From: Rhodococcus sp. PAMC28707
GTDB taxonomy: Bacteria; Actinomycetota; Actinomycetes; Mycobacteriales; Mycobacteriaceae
Length of the DNA: 64,000 nt
NCBI RefSeq assembly: GCF_004795915.1
Contig: NZ_CP039253.1
Coordinates: 3,747,501-3,811,500, forward strand
Reading direction: 5' to 3'
The position numbers were made by a program, and so were the translations under genes. The notes below the pieces were generated by a model. That model did not search any database. It saw only the letters and a list, made by a program, of their open reading frames with translations, and was not told the DNA's origin. This document shows, piece by piece, positions 7,875 to 16,447 of the stretch; the first letter of the stretch is position 1, and every line of letters begins with the position of its first letter.

Positions 7875-9425
7875 TCAGTGGAGGCGCAGCCACCTGCGCC
7901 GCCTCAGGGGCGCAGGGGAGTCGAGGTCGCCGAGCGTGCCGCTGTTGAAGTCGGCGACCAGATTGGACACTGTTCCCTGTGCGCAGGACTTGTTGGTACC
8001 GATGAATCCTGACGGCCCGCGTTTGATCCAGCCGGTGACATAGGTTCCGGGAAACCGTGCACCGCCGGGTGATTCGAGGACGCGGCCATCGTGGTTGGGA
8101 ATGATTCCTGCTTGTTCGTCGAACGGCACACCTTCGATCGCCACGCCACGGTAGCCGATCGACGTCAATACCAGTCCGGTGTCGACGGTCTCGACTTCAC
8201 CCGTCGCGATGCTGCGAACCGTGCCGTCGATGCCGGTATCGAGTGTCATGCGATCGAACTCGACACCGGTCACGGCCGCATCACCGAGAATTCGCCTGGG
8301 GGAGAGGAGATAGCGCAGCATGATTCGCTTACCGCCTCTACTTTCCGAGTCTTCCAATCTCTGCAGCAGGCGCAACTTCTGAACTACTGAGTGCGGGAGC
8401 TCGTCGGTTTCGATCAGGGCGATCGAGGCTGCGTCGAGCACGATCTCGTCGCGGTGAGTCGAAACCTCCACCCCCGAGGTGCCGAGCAGACCGGCGAACT
8501 CCGGAACTGTGAAAGCTGACTGTGCGACGCCGCGCCGGCCGACCACCAGAACCTCTTCGATGCTGGACTCCCGCAATGCTTTCAGTGCGTGAGGGGGCAC
8601 GTTCGTGCCGGCCAGACGTTCGGGATCGATCGTCAGGATCCGGGCCACGTCGAGGGCCACGTTGCCATTACCGATGACGATCGCCCGTTTGTGGGACAGG
8701 TCGTAGTGGCGCTCGGCATGGTCGGGGTGACCGTTGTACCAGGCGACGAAGTCGGTGGCCGACCCCCGACCGGGAAGTCTCGCACCAGGAATCGCGAATT
8801 CCCGATCCGAAGACGCACCGACTGCGTAGATCACGGCATGATGCTGATCCAACAGCTGCTGGTGCGTAATGTCCTTTCCCACCTCGACACCTAGATGGAA
8901 CCGGAATCCAGGCTGCGCAGCGATGGTGTCGAATAGCCGAGATACCTGACGGGTCTTCTCGTGGTCCGGCGCTACGCCCAATCGTGCCAGGCCGTGCGGC
9001 TGGGTCAGTCGGTCGTAGACGTCGACCTTCACACCAGGCTGGGTGAGAAGTTCATCGGCCGCATACATCGCCGAAGGTCCCGATCCGACGATGGCCACGC
9101 GAAGCGGCTGGCGCTCCCTGGCGACTGCCGGAGCCGGTGACACCGGTGCAAGCAACGGACGCGCAGGCCGTTCCTGCTTGTAGAAATCTGCATTGATCTG
9201 CAGGAACGGCAACTGCGCGTCGGTAAGCTTGGCCTTGGGTACGATTGCATCCACCGGACACGCCGAGACACACGCGCCACAGTCGACGCACGAGGACGGG
9301 TCGATATGCAGCATTTCGGCAGTCAGGAAGTCGGGCTCATCCGGCGTCGGGTGAATGCAGTTGACGGGGCACGCGTAGACGCATGACGCGTCGCTACAAC
9401 ATGATTGAGTAACGATGTGGGGCAT
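7875..9425 (-). CDS. fprB: Ferredoxin / ferredoxin-NADP+ reductase fusion (FprB-like)
   Basis: A 516-residue two-domain protein. Residues 1-60 form a bacterial-type ferredoxin domain with two cysteine clusters (C9, C15, C19 and C46, C49, C52, C56, each followed by CP), typical of 7Fe or 8Fe centres. From about residue 108 an adrenodoxin-reductase-like domain follows, with the FAD motif VAIVGSGPSAMYAADELL and an NADP motif VIGNGNVALDVARIL. It resembles mycobacterial FprB. It passes electrons from NADPH through flavin to iron-sulphur centres. It lies 48 bp downstream of the AurF-like diiron oxygenase on the same strand, which makes it a likely electron donor for that enzyme. It ends 14 bp from the convergent oxygenase gene. 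Confidence 0.92.
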   Translation of the reverse strand: MPHIVTQSCCSDASCVYACPVNCIHPTPDEPDFLTAEMLHIDPSSCVDCGACVSACPVDAIVPKAKLTDAQLPFLQINADFYKQERPARPLLAPVSPAPAVARERQPLRVAIVGSGPSAMYAADELLTQPGVKVDVYDRLTQPHGLARLGVAPDHEKTRQVSRLFDTIAAQPGFRFHLGVEVGKDITHQQLLDQHHAVIYAVGASSDREFAIPGARLPGRGSATDFVAWYNGHPDHAERHYDLSHKRAIVIGNGNVALDVARILTIDPERLAGTNVPPHALKALRESSIEEVLVVGRRGVAQSAFTVPEFAGLLGTSGVEVSTHRDEIVLDAASIALIETDELPHSVVQKLRLLQRLEDSESRGGKRIMLRYLLSPRRILGDAAVTGVEFDRMTLDTGIDGTVRSIATGEVETVDTGLVLTSIGYRGVAIEGVPFDEQAGIIPNHDGRVLESPGGARFPGTYVTGWIKRGPSGFIGTNKSCAQGTVSNLVADFNSGTLGDLDSPAPLRRRRWLRLH

Positions 9426-9473
9426 GGACTTCCTGACTGGCGACCCGGCAGTGGGGAGAGGTGAACTCGAGGC

Positions 9474-10490
9474 TCAGGCTGCGAAGTGACTGGAGCTGCG
9501 ATCGGGTTCGCTGCGGTAACGCGACGCTCTGCCGTCGATTCCGCACGCCTTCCACAGTAGCTTTGCCGAGCGATTCATCATTCCGGTGTCTGTGGCCAGC
9601 ATACGAACGTCGCCGAAATAGTCCTGCAACCTGTGCTGGGATTGTTCTGTGCCCCAAAACAGGTCGTCTTTCACGTACTTCGGGATATCGAACTTCTTCC
9701 AGAACTTTTTCGGTGGAATGGCGATGACGTCGCACAGGATCCGCATGGTGATGGGGAATGCCAACGACAGCAAGAAGCGTCCGACCCTGGACATCTGTGG
9801 CACCCGGCGACGCAACAACTGGTTCGCGAACGAAATATGACGGGCTTCCTCCGCGACGTGAATGACCATGACGCTCTGCATGATCGGATGAATATCTGCT
9901 CCCGATCGTAGAAACGACTTTTGGATGTGGTCGATCGGCTCCTCGCCGGCGAGGACCCCGACGAAGAACAGCTCGGGCAACAGCGTCGAGAACAATGGGA
10001 TGATCGGGGAGATCAACTTCATCGGACGGTTCATACCTGGCACGTCTGCATCGATGCGGTTGACCATCTCTTGGAACATGAGGGTGTGGTTGCACTCCTC
10101 GATCGACTCGTGGGTGCAGTAGCGAGCCTCAGGAGAGCCGTTCGGCAGTGAGAATACGTATTGCATCATGCCGCGAATGAGGATGTTCTCGAATTGCAGT
10201 CCAACTTTGGCGATGTTGGCTTGGCGCCACATGCCGATAGCGATTTGTCGGTCTTCCGGCAGGGCTTGGTACCAGGCGTGGCTGCCGAGCGCGTCGGTTG
10301 TGGCCGGAAGTATCCATCGGCGGTCGCCCTTGGTGACTTCGAACTCGCGAGAATCCCAGTCGATATCGACGTACGGATCGAAATGCTTGTCCACGGATCC
10401 TTCGGACAGAAGACGGAGCGTCTCGTTGTACTGCTCGGCCTCCGCGTCGGTGTCGGCCGATCGCGTGCGCGGTGCGGACGAAAGTGTCAT
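9474..10490 (-). CDS. AurF-like diiron oxygenase
   Basis: A 338-residue helical protein. The paired ferritin-like motifs THESIEECNHTLMFQEM and IHVAEEARHISFANQLLRR supply the Glu and His ligands of a diiron site, as in the p-aminobenzoate N-oxygenase (AurF) family. Family members catalyse N-oxygenation or hydroxylation and need an external reductase. The start ATG at 10490 is preceded by AAGGAG with good spacing. It is divergent from the ADP-ribosylglycohydrolase gene and upstream of the fprB-like gene, with which it probably forms an operon. Many actinobacterial paralogues have no known substrate. Confidence 0.88.
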   Translation of the reverse strand: MTLSSAPRTRSADTDAEAEQYNETLRLLSEGSVDKHFDPYVDIDWDSREFEVTKGDRRWILPATTDALGSHAWYQALPEDRQIAIGMWRQANIAKVGLQFENILIRGMMQYVFSLPNGSPEARYCTHESIEECNHTLMFQEMVNRIDADVPGMNRPMKLISPIIPLFSTLLPELFFVGVLAGEEPIDHIQKSFLRSGADIHPIMQSVMVIHVAEEARHISFANQLLRRRVPQMSRVGRFLLSLAFPITMRILCDVIAIPPKKFWKKFDIPKYVKDDLFWGTEQSQHRLQDYFGDVRMLATDTGMMNRSAKLLWKACGIDGRASRYRSEPDRSSSHFAA

Positions 10491-10606
10491 CGCTGCTCCT
10501 TGGTTGGTTCGAAAGTGGTAGTTAATGTAACTTGCCGTATCAGTAAATGGAAGTACCCTCTCTGGCTTCCTGTAATTTCCGCCTCTTGGCCGGCTCCGAC
10601 TAGCGA

Positions 10607-10626
10607 TTAGCGCATTTATGCGCTAA
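10607..10626. promoter_or_regulatory. Perfect 20-bp palindrome, candidate NrtR operator
   Basis: TTAGCGCATTTATGCGCTAA is a perfect inverted repeat (9-bp arms, TT centre), 21 bp before the Shine-Dalgarno site of the ADP-ribosylglycohydrolase gene. The half-site TTAGCGCA recurs immediately upstream of the NrtR-type regulator gene at 12809-12816. This pairing supports an operator for that regulator; it is inference. Confidence 0.55.
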
Positions 10627-10659
10627 AGTAAGCGCAGAGTCGAGCTAAGGGAGTTGTCC

Positions 10660-11604
10660 GTGAAAGTTACGCCGCTACAAGCTGATCGCGCCGCAGGGGT
10701 CCTACTGGGCACCGCCGCAGGAGATGCACTCGGAGCTGGATACGAGTTCACACATCCGTCACCGGACACTGTCGTCGACATGATCGGAGGCGGCGCATTC
10801 GATTGGGCCCCGGGGGAATGGACCGACGACACATCAATGGCCGCTGCTATCGCTCTGGCGTCACGAGAGGGCGCAGATGTCGGAACCGGCGACGGGCTCG
10901 ATGCCGTCGCCGCGAACTTCCTCGCCTGGTACGACACCAAACCAGCAGATATCGGCAACCAGACGCGGGCTGTGCTGCGACGCCGTAGCGCAAGTGCGTC
11001 CGAGATGACCAGGTGTGCAAGCGCGCTCACCGGCCGAACCGGCGGAAACGGTTCGTTGATGCGGACAGCCCCCGTCGCACTCCGCTATCTCGACAATGCA
11101 AAGAGGTGTGTCGAGGCCGCCGCCGCGATCAGCGCCCTGACACACTCCGACCCTCGCGCCGCCCAAGCGTGTCAGATGTGGTCGTTCGCGATCCGCCATG
11201 CCGTGCTCGAAGGAAACTTCGACGGCATTCGGCTGTGGGTCGACACTGCGGAATCGGCAGCATTTTGGGGGCCGCTGCTCGACGAGGCGGAGCATGGTGA
11301 ACCGTCGGACTTTCCGAACAACGGCTGGGTCGTCCACGCGCTGCAGACTGCATGGTGGGCGATTGTGAGAGCAGACCAGGGCGGACCACAGCATCTTGTC
11401 CAAGCCCTAGAATTGTGTGTTCTTGCAGGTGGCGACACCGACACGACTGCAGCAATTGCGGGCGGACTGCTAGGTGCCAAATGGGGCGCGTCGGCTGTGC
11501 CGACGCGTTGGCGGGCGTTGCTCCATGGATATCCCCAACTCACCGCTGACGATCTCGTCGCGATTGCCGACGATATCGTAGCCAATTCAGGAGGCACACC
11601 ATGA
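10660..11604 (+). CDS. ADP-ribosylglycohydrolase (DraG family)
   Basis: A 314-residue all-helical hydrolase of the DraG/ARH type. Metal-binding motifs are visible at the N-terminus (GTAAGDALGAGYEF, then EWTDDTSM with T-D-D at about 55-57) and at the C-terminus (AGGDTDTTAAIAGGLLGA). It should remove ADP-ribose from proteins or nucleic acids, or cleave ADP-ribose derivatives, with a dimagnesium centre. GTG 10660 is chosen because AAGGGAG (10647-10653) ends six bases before it; a TTG at 10654 is too close. It overlaps the macrodomain gene by 4 bp (ATGA), so the two are coupled, and both lie behind the palindrome at 10607. Confidence 0.92.
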   Translation: MKVTPLQADRAAGVLLGTAAGDALGAGYEFTHPSPDTVVDMIGGGAFDWAPGEWTDDTSMAAAIALASREGADVGTGDGLDAVAANFLAWYDTKPADIGNQTRAVLRRRSASASEMTRCASALTGRTGGNGSLMRTAPVALRYLDNAKRCVEAAAAISALTHSDPRAAQACQMWSFAIRHAVLEGNFDGIRLWVDTAESAAFWGPLLDEAEHGEPSDFPNNGWVVHALQTAWWAIVRADQGGPQHLVQALELCVLAGGDTDTTAAIAGGLLGAKWGASAVPTRWRALLHGYPQLTADDLVAIADDIVANSGGTP

Positions 11605-12110
11605 CGATCATCGATGTCATCGAAGGCGATATCACCAGAGTGCGCGTAGACGCCATCGTCAATGCGGCGAACTCGGCGCTGCTCGGTGGGGGAGGCGTGG
11701 ACGGGGCCATCCACCGATCAGGTGGGCCGGACGTGCTTGCCGAGTGCAAGGTTCTGCGGAATACGTCCCTACCGAACGGTCTTGCGGCCGGTGGGGCAGT
11801 CGCGACGACGGCAGGTCTCTTGCCTGCCAAGTGGGTAATTCACGCGGTGGGTCCGCGTTATTCGGCGCACGAGGATCGCTCCGGCATCTTGCGGGCTGCG
11901 TACATACGCAGTCTCGCAGTCGCTGATTCGCTCGGTGCGCGAACTGTGGCCTTTCCGTTGATCTCCGGGGGATCGTACGGTTGGCCGCTGGAAGATGCGA
12001 TAGCGCAACAGCTTGCAGCGATCGTCGGTGCATACACTCGAGTCGAGGTGGTATCGGTAGTGGCCTTTTCCGCACGGGGCGCAAAGCTGACAACCCGGTT
12101 GCTGAGCTAA
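11601..12110 (+). CDS. Macrodomain protein (ADP-ribose / O-acetyl-ADP-ribose hydrolase)
   Basis: A single macrodomain of 169 residues. It has the MacroD-type signature VNAANSALLGGGGVDGAIHR, the KWVIHAVGPRYS strand and FPLISGGSYGWPLEDA, which forms the diphosphate loop. MacroD enzymes deacetylate O-acetyl-ADP-ribose and remove ADP-ribose from acidic residues. Its ATG overlaps the DraG stop codon (ATGA). Two ADP-ribose-handling activities in one transcript suggest complementary removal of ADP-ribosyl marks or scavenging of free ADP-ribose. The gene converges on the nrtR-like gene with a 14-bp gap. Confidence 0.93.
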   Translation: MTIIDVIEGDITRVRVDAIVNAANSALLGGGGVDGAIHRSGGPDVLAECKVLRNTSLPNGLAAGGAVATTAGLLPAKWVIHAVGPRYSAHEDRSGILRAAYIRSLAVADSLGARTVAFPLISGGSYGWPLEDAIAQQLAAIVGAYTRVEVVSVVAFSARGAKLTTRLLS

Positions 12111-12124
12111 CCCCACGCCGGGCC

Positions 12125-12799
12125 TCAGCTCTTGAAGAGGGCCGCAGCGGACTCGGGCAGCCGAGCGTCAGGGTTTCTGCGGTACAGCTCGGCCGGCCTG
12201 CCGGCGCCCGTGGTCGAGGAATCGCCGGTGCCGATCAGCGCACCCGCGACATGCCGCCTGAAGGTGTCTTTGGGAAGCTCCTTGTCGTAGATGACCTCAT
12301 AGACTCTCCTGAGCTCGAGCAAGGTGAAGGTGGATCCGAGCAGGTGGGCCGGGTCCACCTTCGAACCGTATCGCTCGCGCAGATCTACCACCGACAGCGC
12401 CACCATGGCGTTATGATCGAACGCGAGTTCAGAGGTCGGCGATCCGTTGCGAATCTCGACGAGATCGACTGCGGTGCCCAGGTTTTCATAGGCCACTGCT
12501 GCGCCGTGCGCCATGGACAACACCCATCCACGATCGTCTCGGTTCGGCTCGTCGAACATTCCGATCTGATGAAACGACAGGCCGCTGAGGCTCGCTTTGG
12601 AGCGAAGGGCGCGTTCGGCGGCGTCTGCCAGTCGCTCGCCCGGATGTAGGAAGGTTCCAGGTAGCGCACGACCCCGAGGTGACGGTACGGCGACGACGCA
12701 CAGCGTGTTGTCTCGTACCGCCAGCACTGCGACATCGACGGCAACCGACGGCCGCGGATAATCCGTCAGTGGGGTGTCGGGATGATCCTGAGTAGCCAC
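12125..12799 (-). CDS. nrtR: NrtR-type Nudix-fold transcriptional regulator
   Basis: A 224-residue protein with an N-terminal Nudix fold and a C-terminal winged helix. The Nudix-box region (PGTFLHPGERLADAAERALR) lacks the catalytic REUxEE glutamates (it reads RALRSK), as expected for a sensor rather than a hydrolase. The wing region includes FTLLELRRVYEVIYDKELPK and FRRHVAGALIGTG, typical of NrtR. NrtR proteins bind ADP-ribose and derepress NAD-metabolism genes. Here the neighbours are ADP-ribose-processing genes, so local control of ADP-ribose turnover is likely. The start is GTG 12799, with a candidate operator 10 bp upstream. Confidence 0.88.
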   Translation of the reverse strand: MATQDHPDTPLTDYPRPSVAVDVAVLAVRDNTLCVVAVPSPRGRALPGTFLHPGERLADAAERALRSKASLSGLSFHQIGMFDEPNRDDRGWVLSMAHGAAVAYENLGTAVDLVEIRNGSPTSELAFDHNAMVALSVVDLRERYGSKVDPAHLLGSTFTLLELRRVYEVIYDKELPKDTFRRHVAGALIGTGDSSTTGAGRPAELYRRNPDARLPESAAALFKS

Positions 12800-12808
12800 C
12801 CGCCCAGG

Positions 12809-12828
12809 TTAGCGCACTATTGAGTTAT
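12809..12828. promoter_or_regulatory. Degenerate copy of the 10607 palindrome upstream of nrtR
   Basis: TTAGCGCACTATTGAGTTAT shares its left half (TTAGCGCA) with the palindrome at 10607-10626; the right half keeps 5 of 9 positions. It sits in the 38-bp gap between the TY-Chap gene and the nrtR start, suitable for autoregulation. Inference from similarity only. Confidence 0.4.
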
Positions 12829-12837
12829 CCCTATGAG

Positions 12838-14124
12838 CTATTCCATATCGAACAGTGCGGGTTCTTCGAGCGAATCGAAGAGCTGAAACTGCTCAGGTCG
12901 GGGAGTGAGTTGTCGTGCGGGTCGATGCGTTCGGCGAAGGCTCTCGGCGACATAGGTCCAGCTCAGCGCGAACGAGTCGCATAGGACGGCTGCACGTACG
13001 CGTCGTTCGTCTCCTAGTCGATGTGCGTGATCGCGGAAGCGTTGGGCTGTCCACTGTGCGCGCTGGGCCAGCTCCCCGACATCCTGGCGTCGGCAGAGGG
13101 CGTCGACTGTCGCAGAATCTACTGGACCGCCGGTCAATTCGCATGCTGCACGGAGCGTGCCGAGAGTTCCTCCGTCGTCGGACCACGATACTGGTGGATA
13201 CGGATCTACGTGGCGATGAGTTGGATCGAACAACGTCCCACCGACACCAAGGGCGAACCGTGCGTCGATACCTTCGAGGAAATGCCCGAATCGATAGAGC
13301 TGCGCAGTCAATTGGCGGGGGATGAAGGTCCGCGTATCGATCGAAACACCGGCGAACAGTTGATCTCCGGCCACGACGAAGGTGATGTTCTTCCATCTGC
13401 TGGTAAGCGAGGACATCATCCGCGACAGCGTCGCAGATTGTGACACCGCGGTGACCAGCGGTGCATGTATGCGGACCGACGTCGCATCGTGATCGAAGCA
13501 GACGTGCACAGGGAATGCGAACCCGTCTACCCGAATATCGTTGTTCGATTCAAGTGTGAAATCGAAGTGGGCGTCGACCGTCTGCACGATGAGAGCACGC
13601 AGATGATCGAGGTCGAGAGGGATCACTGCCGTGCCATCTACTTGGCGGCAATCGACGGAAGTACGGAACTGTCGACCATTTCCGCCCTCGGTCAAAGCCG
13701 ATAGAAACGCCGGATGCGCGACGTTCCAGACCTCGCGGAACGCGCGGACTATCGACCGCGACAGCTCTTCGGCGTTGTCGCGATGACCGATCATCGAACG
13801 GCTGACGAGCTGGCCGACCTCCGTCTGTGTCGCCGGAGTGACCCACCCCAGAGCGAACAGTGCTGGGTCGTCACCGGCAGGCGGTTCCACATCCTCGTAG
13901 AGATAGCTGTCGAGAACGGCAGTGCAGGCGATGGTGCCGTCGTGTTGGGCCTGGAGCGCGATCCAGGGGCTGTCCCCGTCACCGCGATCGAGGCCGGATT
14001 CGGCAGTGAGCGTGAGGGTTTCACGGAGTGTCATGTCCGATACGAACGACATCAAATCTTGGGCGTACGACGACCATGCTTCGTCGATGGAGTCCTGAAG
14101 GTCGATCTTGCGATTGTCCGACAC
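12838..14124 (-). CDS. TY-Chap-like (T3SS/YbjN chaperone-type) domain protein, copy 1
   Basis: A 428-residue protein resembling actinobacterial proteins annotated with T3SS-chaperone/YbjN-like peptide-binding domains. The N-terminal third (SYAQDLMSFVSDM through WVTPATQTEVGQLVSRSM and RAFREVWNVAHPAFLSAL) matches the second copy at 42745-43935 in layout: a DP...LGW-type strand, a long helix, then W-x-x-HPxFL. A central YbjN-like alpha/beta region (DGFAFPVHVCFDHDATSVRI) and a helical C-terminus follow. GTG 14124 is chosen for GAAGGAAGG seven bases upstream; the open frame continues further 5' without a start signal. It may be cotranscribed with nrtR. Function unknown; assignment to the domain family is from memory of the pattern. 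Confidence 0.6.
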   Translation of the reverse strand: MSDNRKIDLQDSIDEAWSSYAQDLMSFVSDMTLRETLTLTAESGLDRGDGDSPWIALQAQHDGTIACTAVLDSYLYEDVEPPAGDDPALFALGWVTPATQTEVGQLVSRSMIGHRDNAEELSRSIVRAFREVWNVAHPAFLSALTEGGNGRQFRTSVDCRQVDGTAVIPLDLDHLRALIVQTVDAHFDFTLESNNDIRVDGFAFPVHVCFDHDATSVRIHAPLVTAVSQSATLSRMMSSLTSRWKNITFVVAGDQLFAGVSIDTRTFIPRQLTAQLYRFGHFLEGIDARFALGVGGTLFDPTHRHVDPYPPVSWSDDGGTLGTLRAACELTGGPVDSATVDALCRRQDVGELAQRAQWTAQRFRDHAHRLGDERRVRAAVLCDSFALSWTYVAESLRRTHRPARQLTPRPEQFQLFDSLEEPALFDME

Positions 14125-14275
14125 GATGACGCCTTCCTTCTCGTCAGGCGGCCGAATCCGGCTGACGAGAAGGACAGTATCGATGGGGTACGACAAGAAC
14201 GGCAGTCCTGAACCGCCCCTGTGTCGACGAACGCTTGGTAATCGACACTTTATGGACGGGAAGCCCAGCTGCGCT

Positions 14276-15004
14276 TCAGGTTTCGCAAGCCACGCCGTCT
14301 CCGTCGCGATCGAGCTTCGAGCTGTATCCCGGCTCGCCGGCATAGATCGGTGCCGCTCCTGCTGCCCGGACTGCGGTGCAATTCGCGTAGCTGACAGCGG
14401 AAGGGGCATCGGGTACCGCGACCAAGGGCGCGGGCGGAACGAACACCGGTTCCGGCTCGGCAACGTACACAGGTGCCGGAGCCGGGACGTACTGCGTTGT
14501 CGTCGACACCGGAGGTCGAGCGTAGATAGTTTCCGGCACTGGCGGAACGACAGTGGTCGGTGCAATCGTCGTGATCGGACTAATCGTGGTCGGACTGGTC
14601 ATGGTCGAGCGAGGAGCGCCCGTGGTCCTGGGGCTCGGCGTCGAGGTTGTCACCTGGGCCACCGCTGGGGCAGAGAAGGCTTGTGAGCTGCCCACCTCAT
14701 CCGACGCGGGCGGCGGGGTCATGATCGAGAAAGCTACCAATGCGGGTAGTGCCGCAACGGCCGGGGTTGCCCATGGCACCCGACCACGTGAGGGCTTTCC
14801 GAAAACGTAGAGCGCACCGGCGGCAGTGATGCACGCGCCCGCAACGAGGCCGGCCAACGAGATGTCGACAAGTGAGGCGAACAGAAACAGAACGCCGATG
14901 GCAACAGATATCCAGGCCACGATCTTGCCCAGCAGTGGGCGGGGACGTTCTGGACGTGCGGCACCGGGAAATACATAAGGCTCGGAATTATAGGGCTCGG
15001 TCAT
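14276..15004 (-). CDS. Membrane-anchored Excalibur-domain protein
   Basis: A 242-residue protein. Two or three hydrophobic segments lie at about residues 25-90 (IVAWISVAIGVLFLFASLVD, LAGLVAGACITAAGALYVFG, AVAALPALVAFSIM). A long Thr/Pro/Val-rich linker follows (residues about 100-195), and a C-terminal Excalibur motif: YANCTAVRAAGAAPIYAGEP ending in DRDGDGVACE. Excalibur domains carry a DxDxDGxxCE calcium-binding loop and two conserved cysteines and usually sit outside the membrane on cell-wall or nuclease proteins. ATG 15004 (MTEPYNSEP) follows CGAGGAC; the longer frame upstream lacks a ribosome site. Probably an extracytoplasmic calcium-dependent protein of unknown role. Confidence 0.8.
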   Translation of the reverse strand: MTEPYNSEPYVFPGAARPERPRPLLGKIVAWISVAIGVLFLFASLVDISLAGLVAGACITAAGALYVFGKPSRGRVPWATPAVAALPALVAFSIMTPPPASDEVGSSQAFSAPAVAQVTTSTPSPRTTGAPRSTMTSPTTISPITTIAPTTVVPPVPETIYARPPVSTTTQYVPAPAPVYVAEPEPVFVPPAPLVAVPDAPSAVSYANCTAVRAAGAAPIYAGEPGYSSKLDRDGDGVACET

Positions 15005-15160
15005 CGTGCGGTCCTCGGATCGGACTAGAGGGGCGGGCCACGAGAACTTGTCCGCGAACGGGTGCACTCGCCGGAAGCGGGCGCCGCAGATACTCACATC
15101 CGCGGTGGCTGCTGGTACGAAGACCTTGTCGGATGCACGACCCTCTTTGTTACCTGCCGA

Positions 15161-16270
15161 TCAGGACGATTCCATCGGATCGTACTCACCGAAGGGTTCC
15201 GCGAGGCGAATGCCTTGTAGAACTGCAGGTCGCAGCGCTGTCGGTACCTCGAGGGCGTCTTCGGCGGTAATGAGAATTGTTTGGTCTTGGAGGGAACGGA
15301 CGCGATAGTCGATCAACTGTGCGGTACGCAGATCCTCGCCCTCGAGTCCCTCGTAGTCTTCTTCGGCATTGTCGATGGGGAGGTCATCCGTCATTGCCGC
15401 GAGAAGTGTCTGAATTGCGAATGTGTTGGACAGTGCCATCGATACATCGTCCTCGACCGAGGTGAGCTGATGACGGATGTGGTGTGTCAGCACATCTCGG
15501 AGCGCGTCTACCTTGCGCAATCCGAAGGCGTCCACATTCTTGCCTGGCACCACGTTGCTGCTCTTGACCTCGAGCACCTCCGAGGCGATGGCTGCCGCCC
15601 AGTAGTCCAATTCGGTGAGGTTTGCGGCCGGATCGTCCGTCGCATCGTCCGCATTCGCCAGTGCAGCCGACAGGTCGGGAATGTCGGCGAGGGCGATCGA
15701 GGAACCGACCCGTGCCACCAGAGCATCGACACCTGAGATCAGGGGCAGTATCGCCAGCGCTGCAGACTCTTCCTCTGCGGTGACCTCGGGCAGTTCGATG
15801 TCATCGGGCTCGAGCACGTCGGGATCGTTGTACACGAAGTCGTTGAGGTCTTCCATGCAGTGCGCGAAATCGTCCTCCGAACCGGTCCAGGCGTCGGTCT
15901 CGTCGAGGAACGCCAGGAACTCGAGTACGCAGAGGACAATGTTGAGCGCGGCCGCATGCCCGTTGTCGGGGTCGGAATCCTCGACCCGTTCGGCGGCATC
16001 GACTAGGTAGTGCGCGTCGCTCGGCGTCCAGGCGGTGACGGAGAAGGCTGGGTTGGCCTTGGCCATCTGAGTGAGGGTGGTGCCGGTGAGTCCTGCTACT
16101 CGTCCGGCGTGTTCGGCCATCTCTCCTTGCTCGAGCCAGGTGGCGAAATCGACGAGCAGATCAGTGGGGATCGATGCGGGCTGATTGCCCGCAGGGTTCT
16201 GCCGTTTCTGCCGAGCCTTGGTTTTTGCTGCTCGCTTCTGGCCTCGGCTTGCCGGCCCTTTGGATCCCAT
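15161..16270 (-). CDS. Acidic hypothetical protein
   Basis: A 369-residue protein that I do not recognise. The first about 30 residues are strongly basic (GPASRGQKRAAKTKARQKRQ), the rest acidic and mostly helical, with an Asp/Glu-rich segment (NDFVYNDPDVLEPDDIELPE) and LLVDFATWLEQGEMAEHAGR near the start. No signal peptide, membrane span or catalytic motif is seen. A basic tail on an acidic body may indicate nucleic-acid or ribosome association, but this is speculation. Start ATG 16270 is preferred over the further upstream 16330 because family-like composition begins there; no strong ribosome site decides it. Confidence 0.6.
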   Translation of the reverse strand: MGSKGPASRGQKRAAKTKARQKRQNPAGNQPASIPTDLLVDFATWLEQGEMAEHAGRVAGLTGTTLTQMAKANPAFSVTAWTPSDAHYLVDAAERVEDSDPDNGHAAALNIVLCVLEFLAFLDETDAWTGSEDDFAHCMEDLNDFVYNDPDVLEPDDIELPEVTAEEESAALAILPLISGVDALVARVGSSIALADIPDLSAALANADDATDDPAANLTELDYWAAAIASEVLEVKSSNVVPGKNVDAFGLRKVDALRDVLTHHIRHQLTSVEDDVSMALSNTFAIQTLLAAMTDDLPIDNAEEDYEGLEGEDLRTAQLIDYRVRSLQDQTILITAEDALEVPTALRPAVLQGIRLAEPFGEYDPMESS

Positions 16271-16340
16271 GGCCCATAGCCTAACGGGCCTCACTGCGGT
16301 CGGGTCGGACCAGTTGCCCTCGAGCCGCACGTTCTATTTG

Positions 16341-16355
16341 TATCGTTTCACGATA
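16341..16355. promoter_or_regulatory. Short palindrome TATCGT-TTC-ACGATA
   Basis: A perfect 6-bp inverted repeat with a 3-bp centre lies in the 177-bp divergent gap between the acidic hypothetical gene and the carbonic anhydrase gene, about 90 bp before the latter. Size and symmetry suit a dimeric repressor site. The regulator is unknown; the downstream MarR gene is one candidate. Confidence 0.35.
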
Positions 16356-16447
16356 TAGTTGGATCGGAGGTCTCTCCGGGCTCGTATGTCTCGGACCTCC
16401 ACTCGGACCGTCTCGGCGACTATGGCCGACACCAGGAAGGGGATCCG

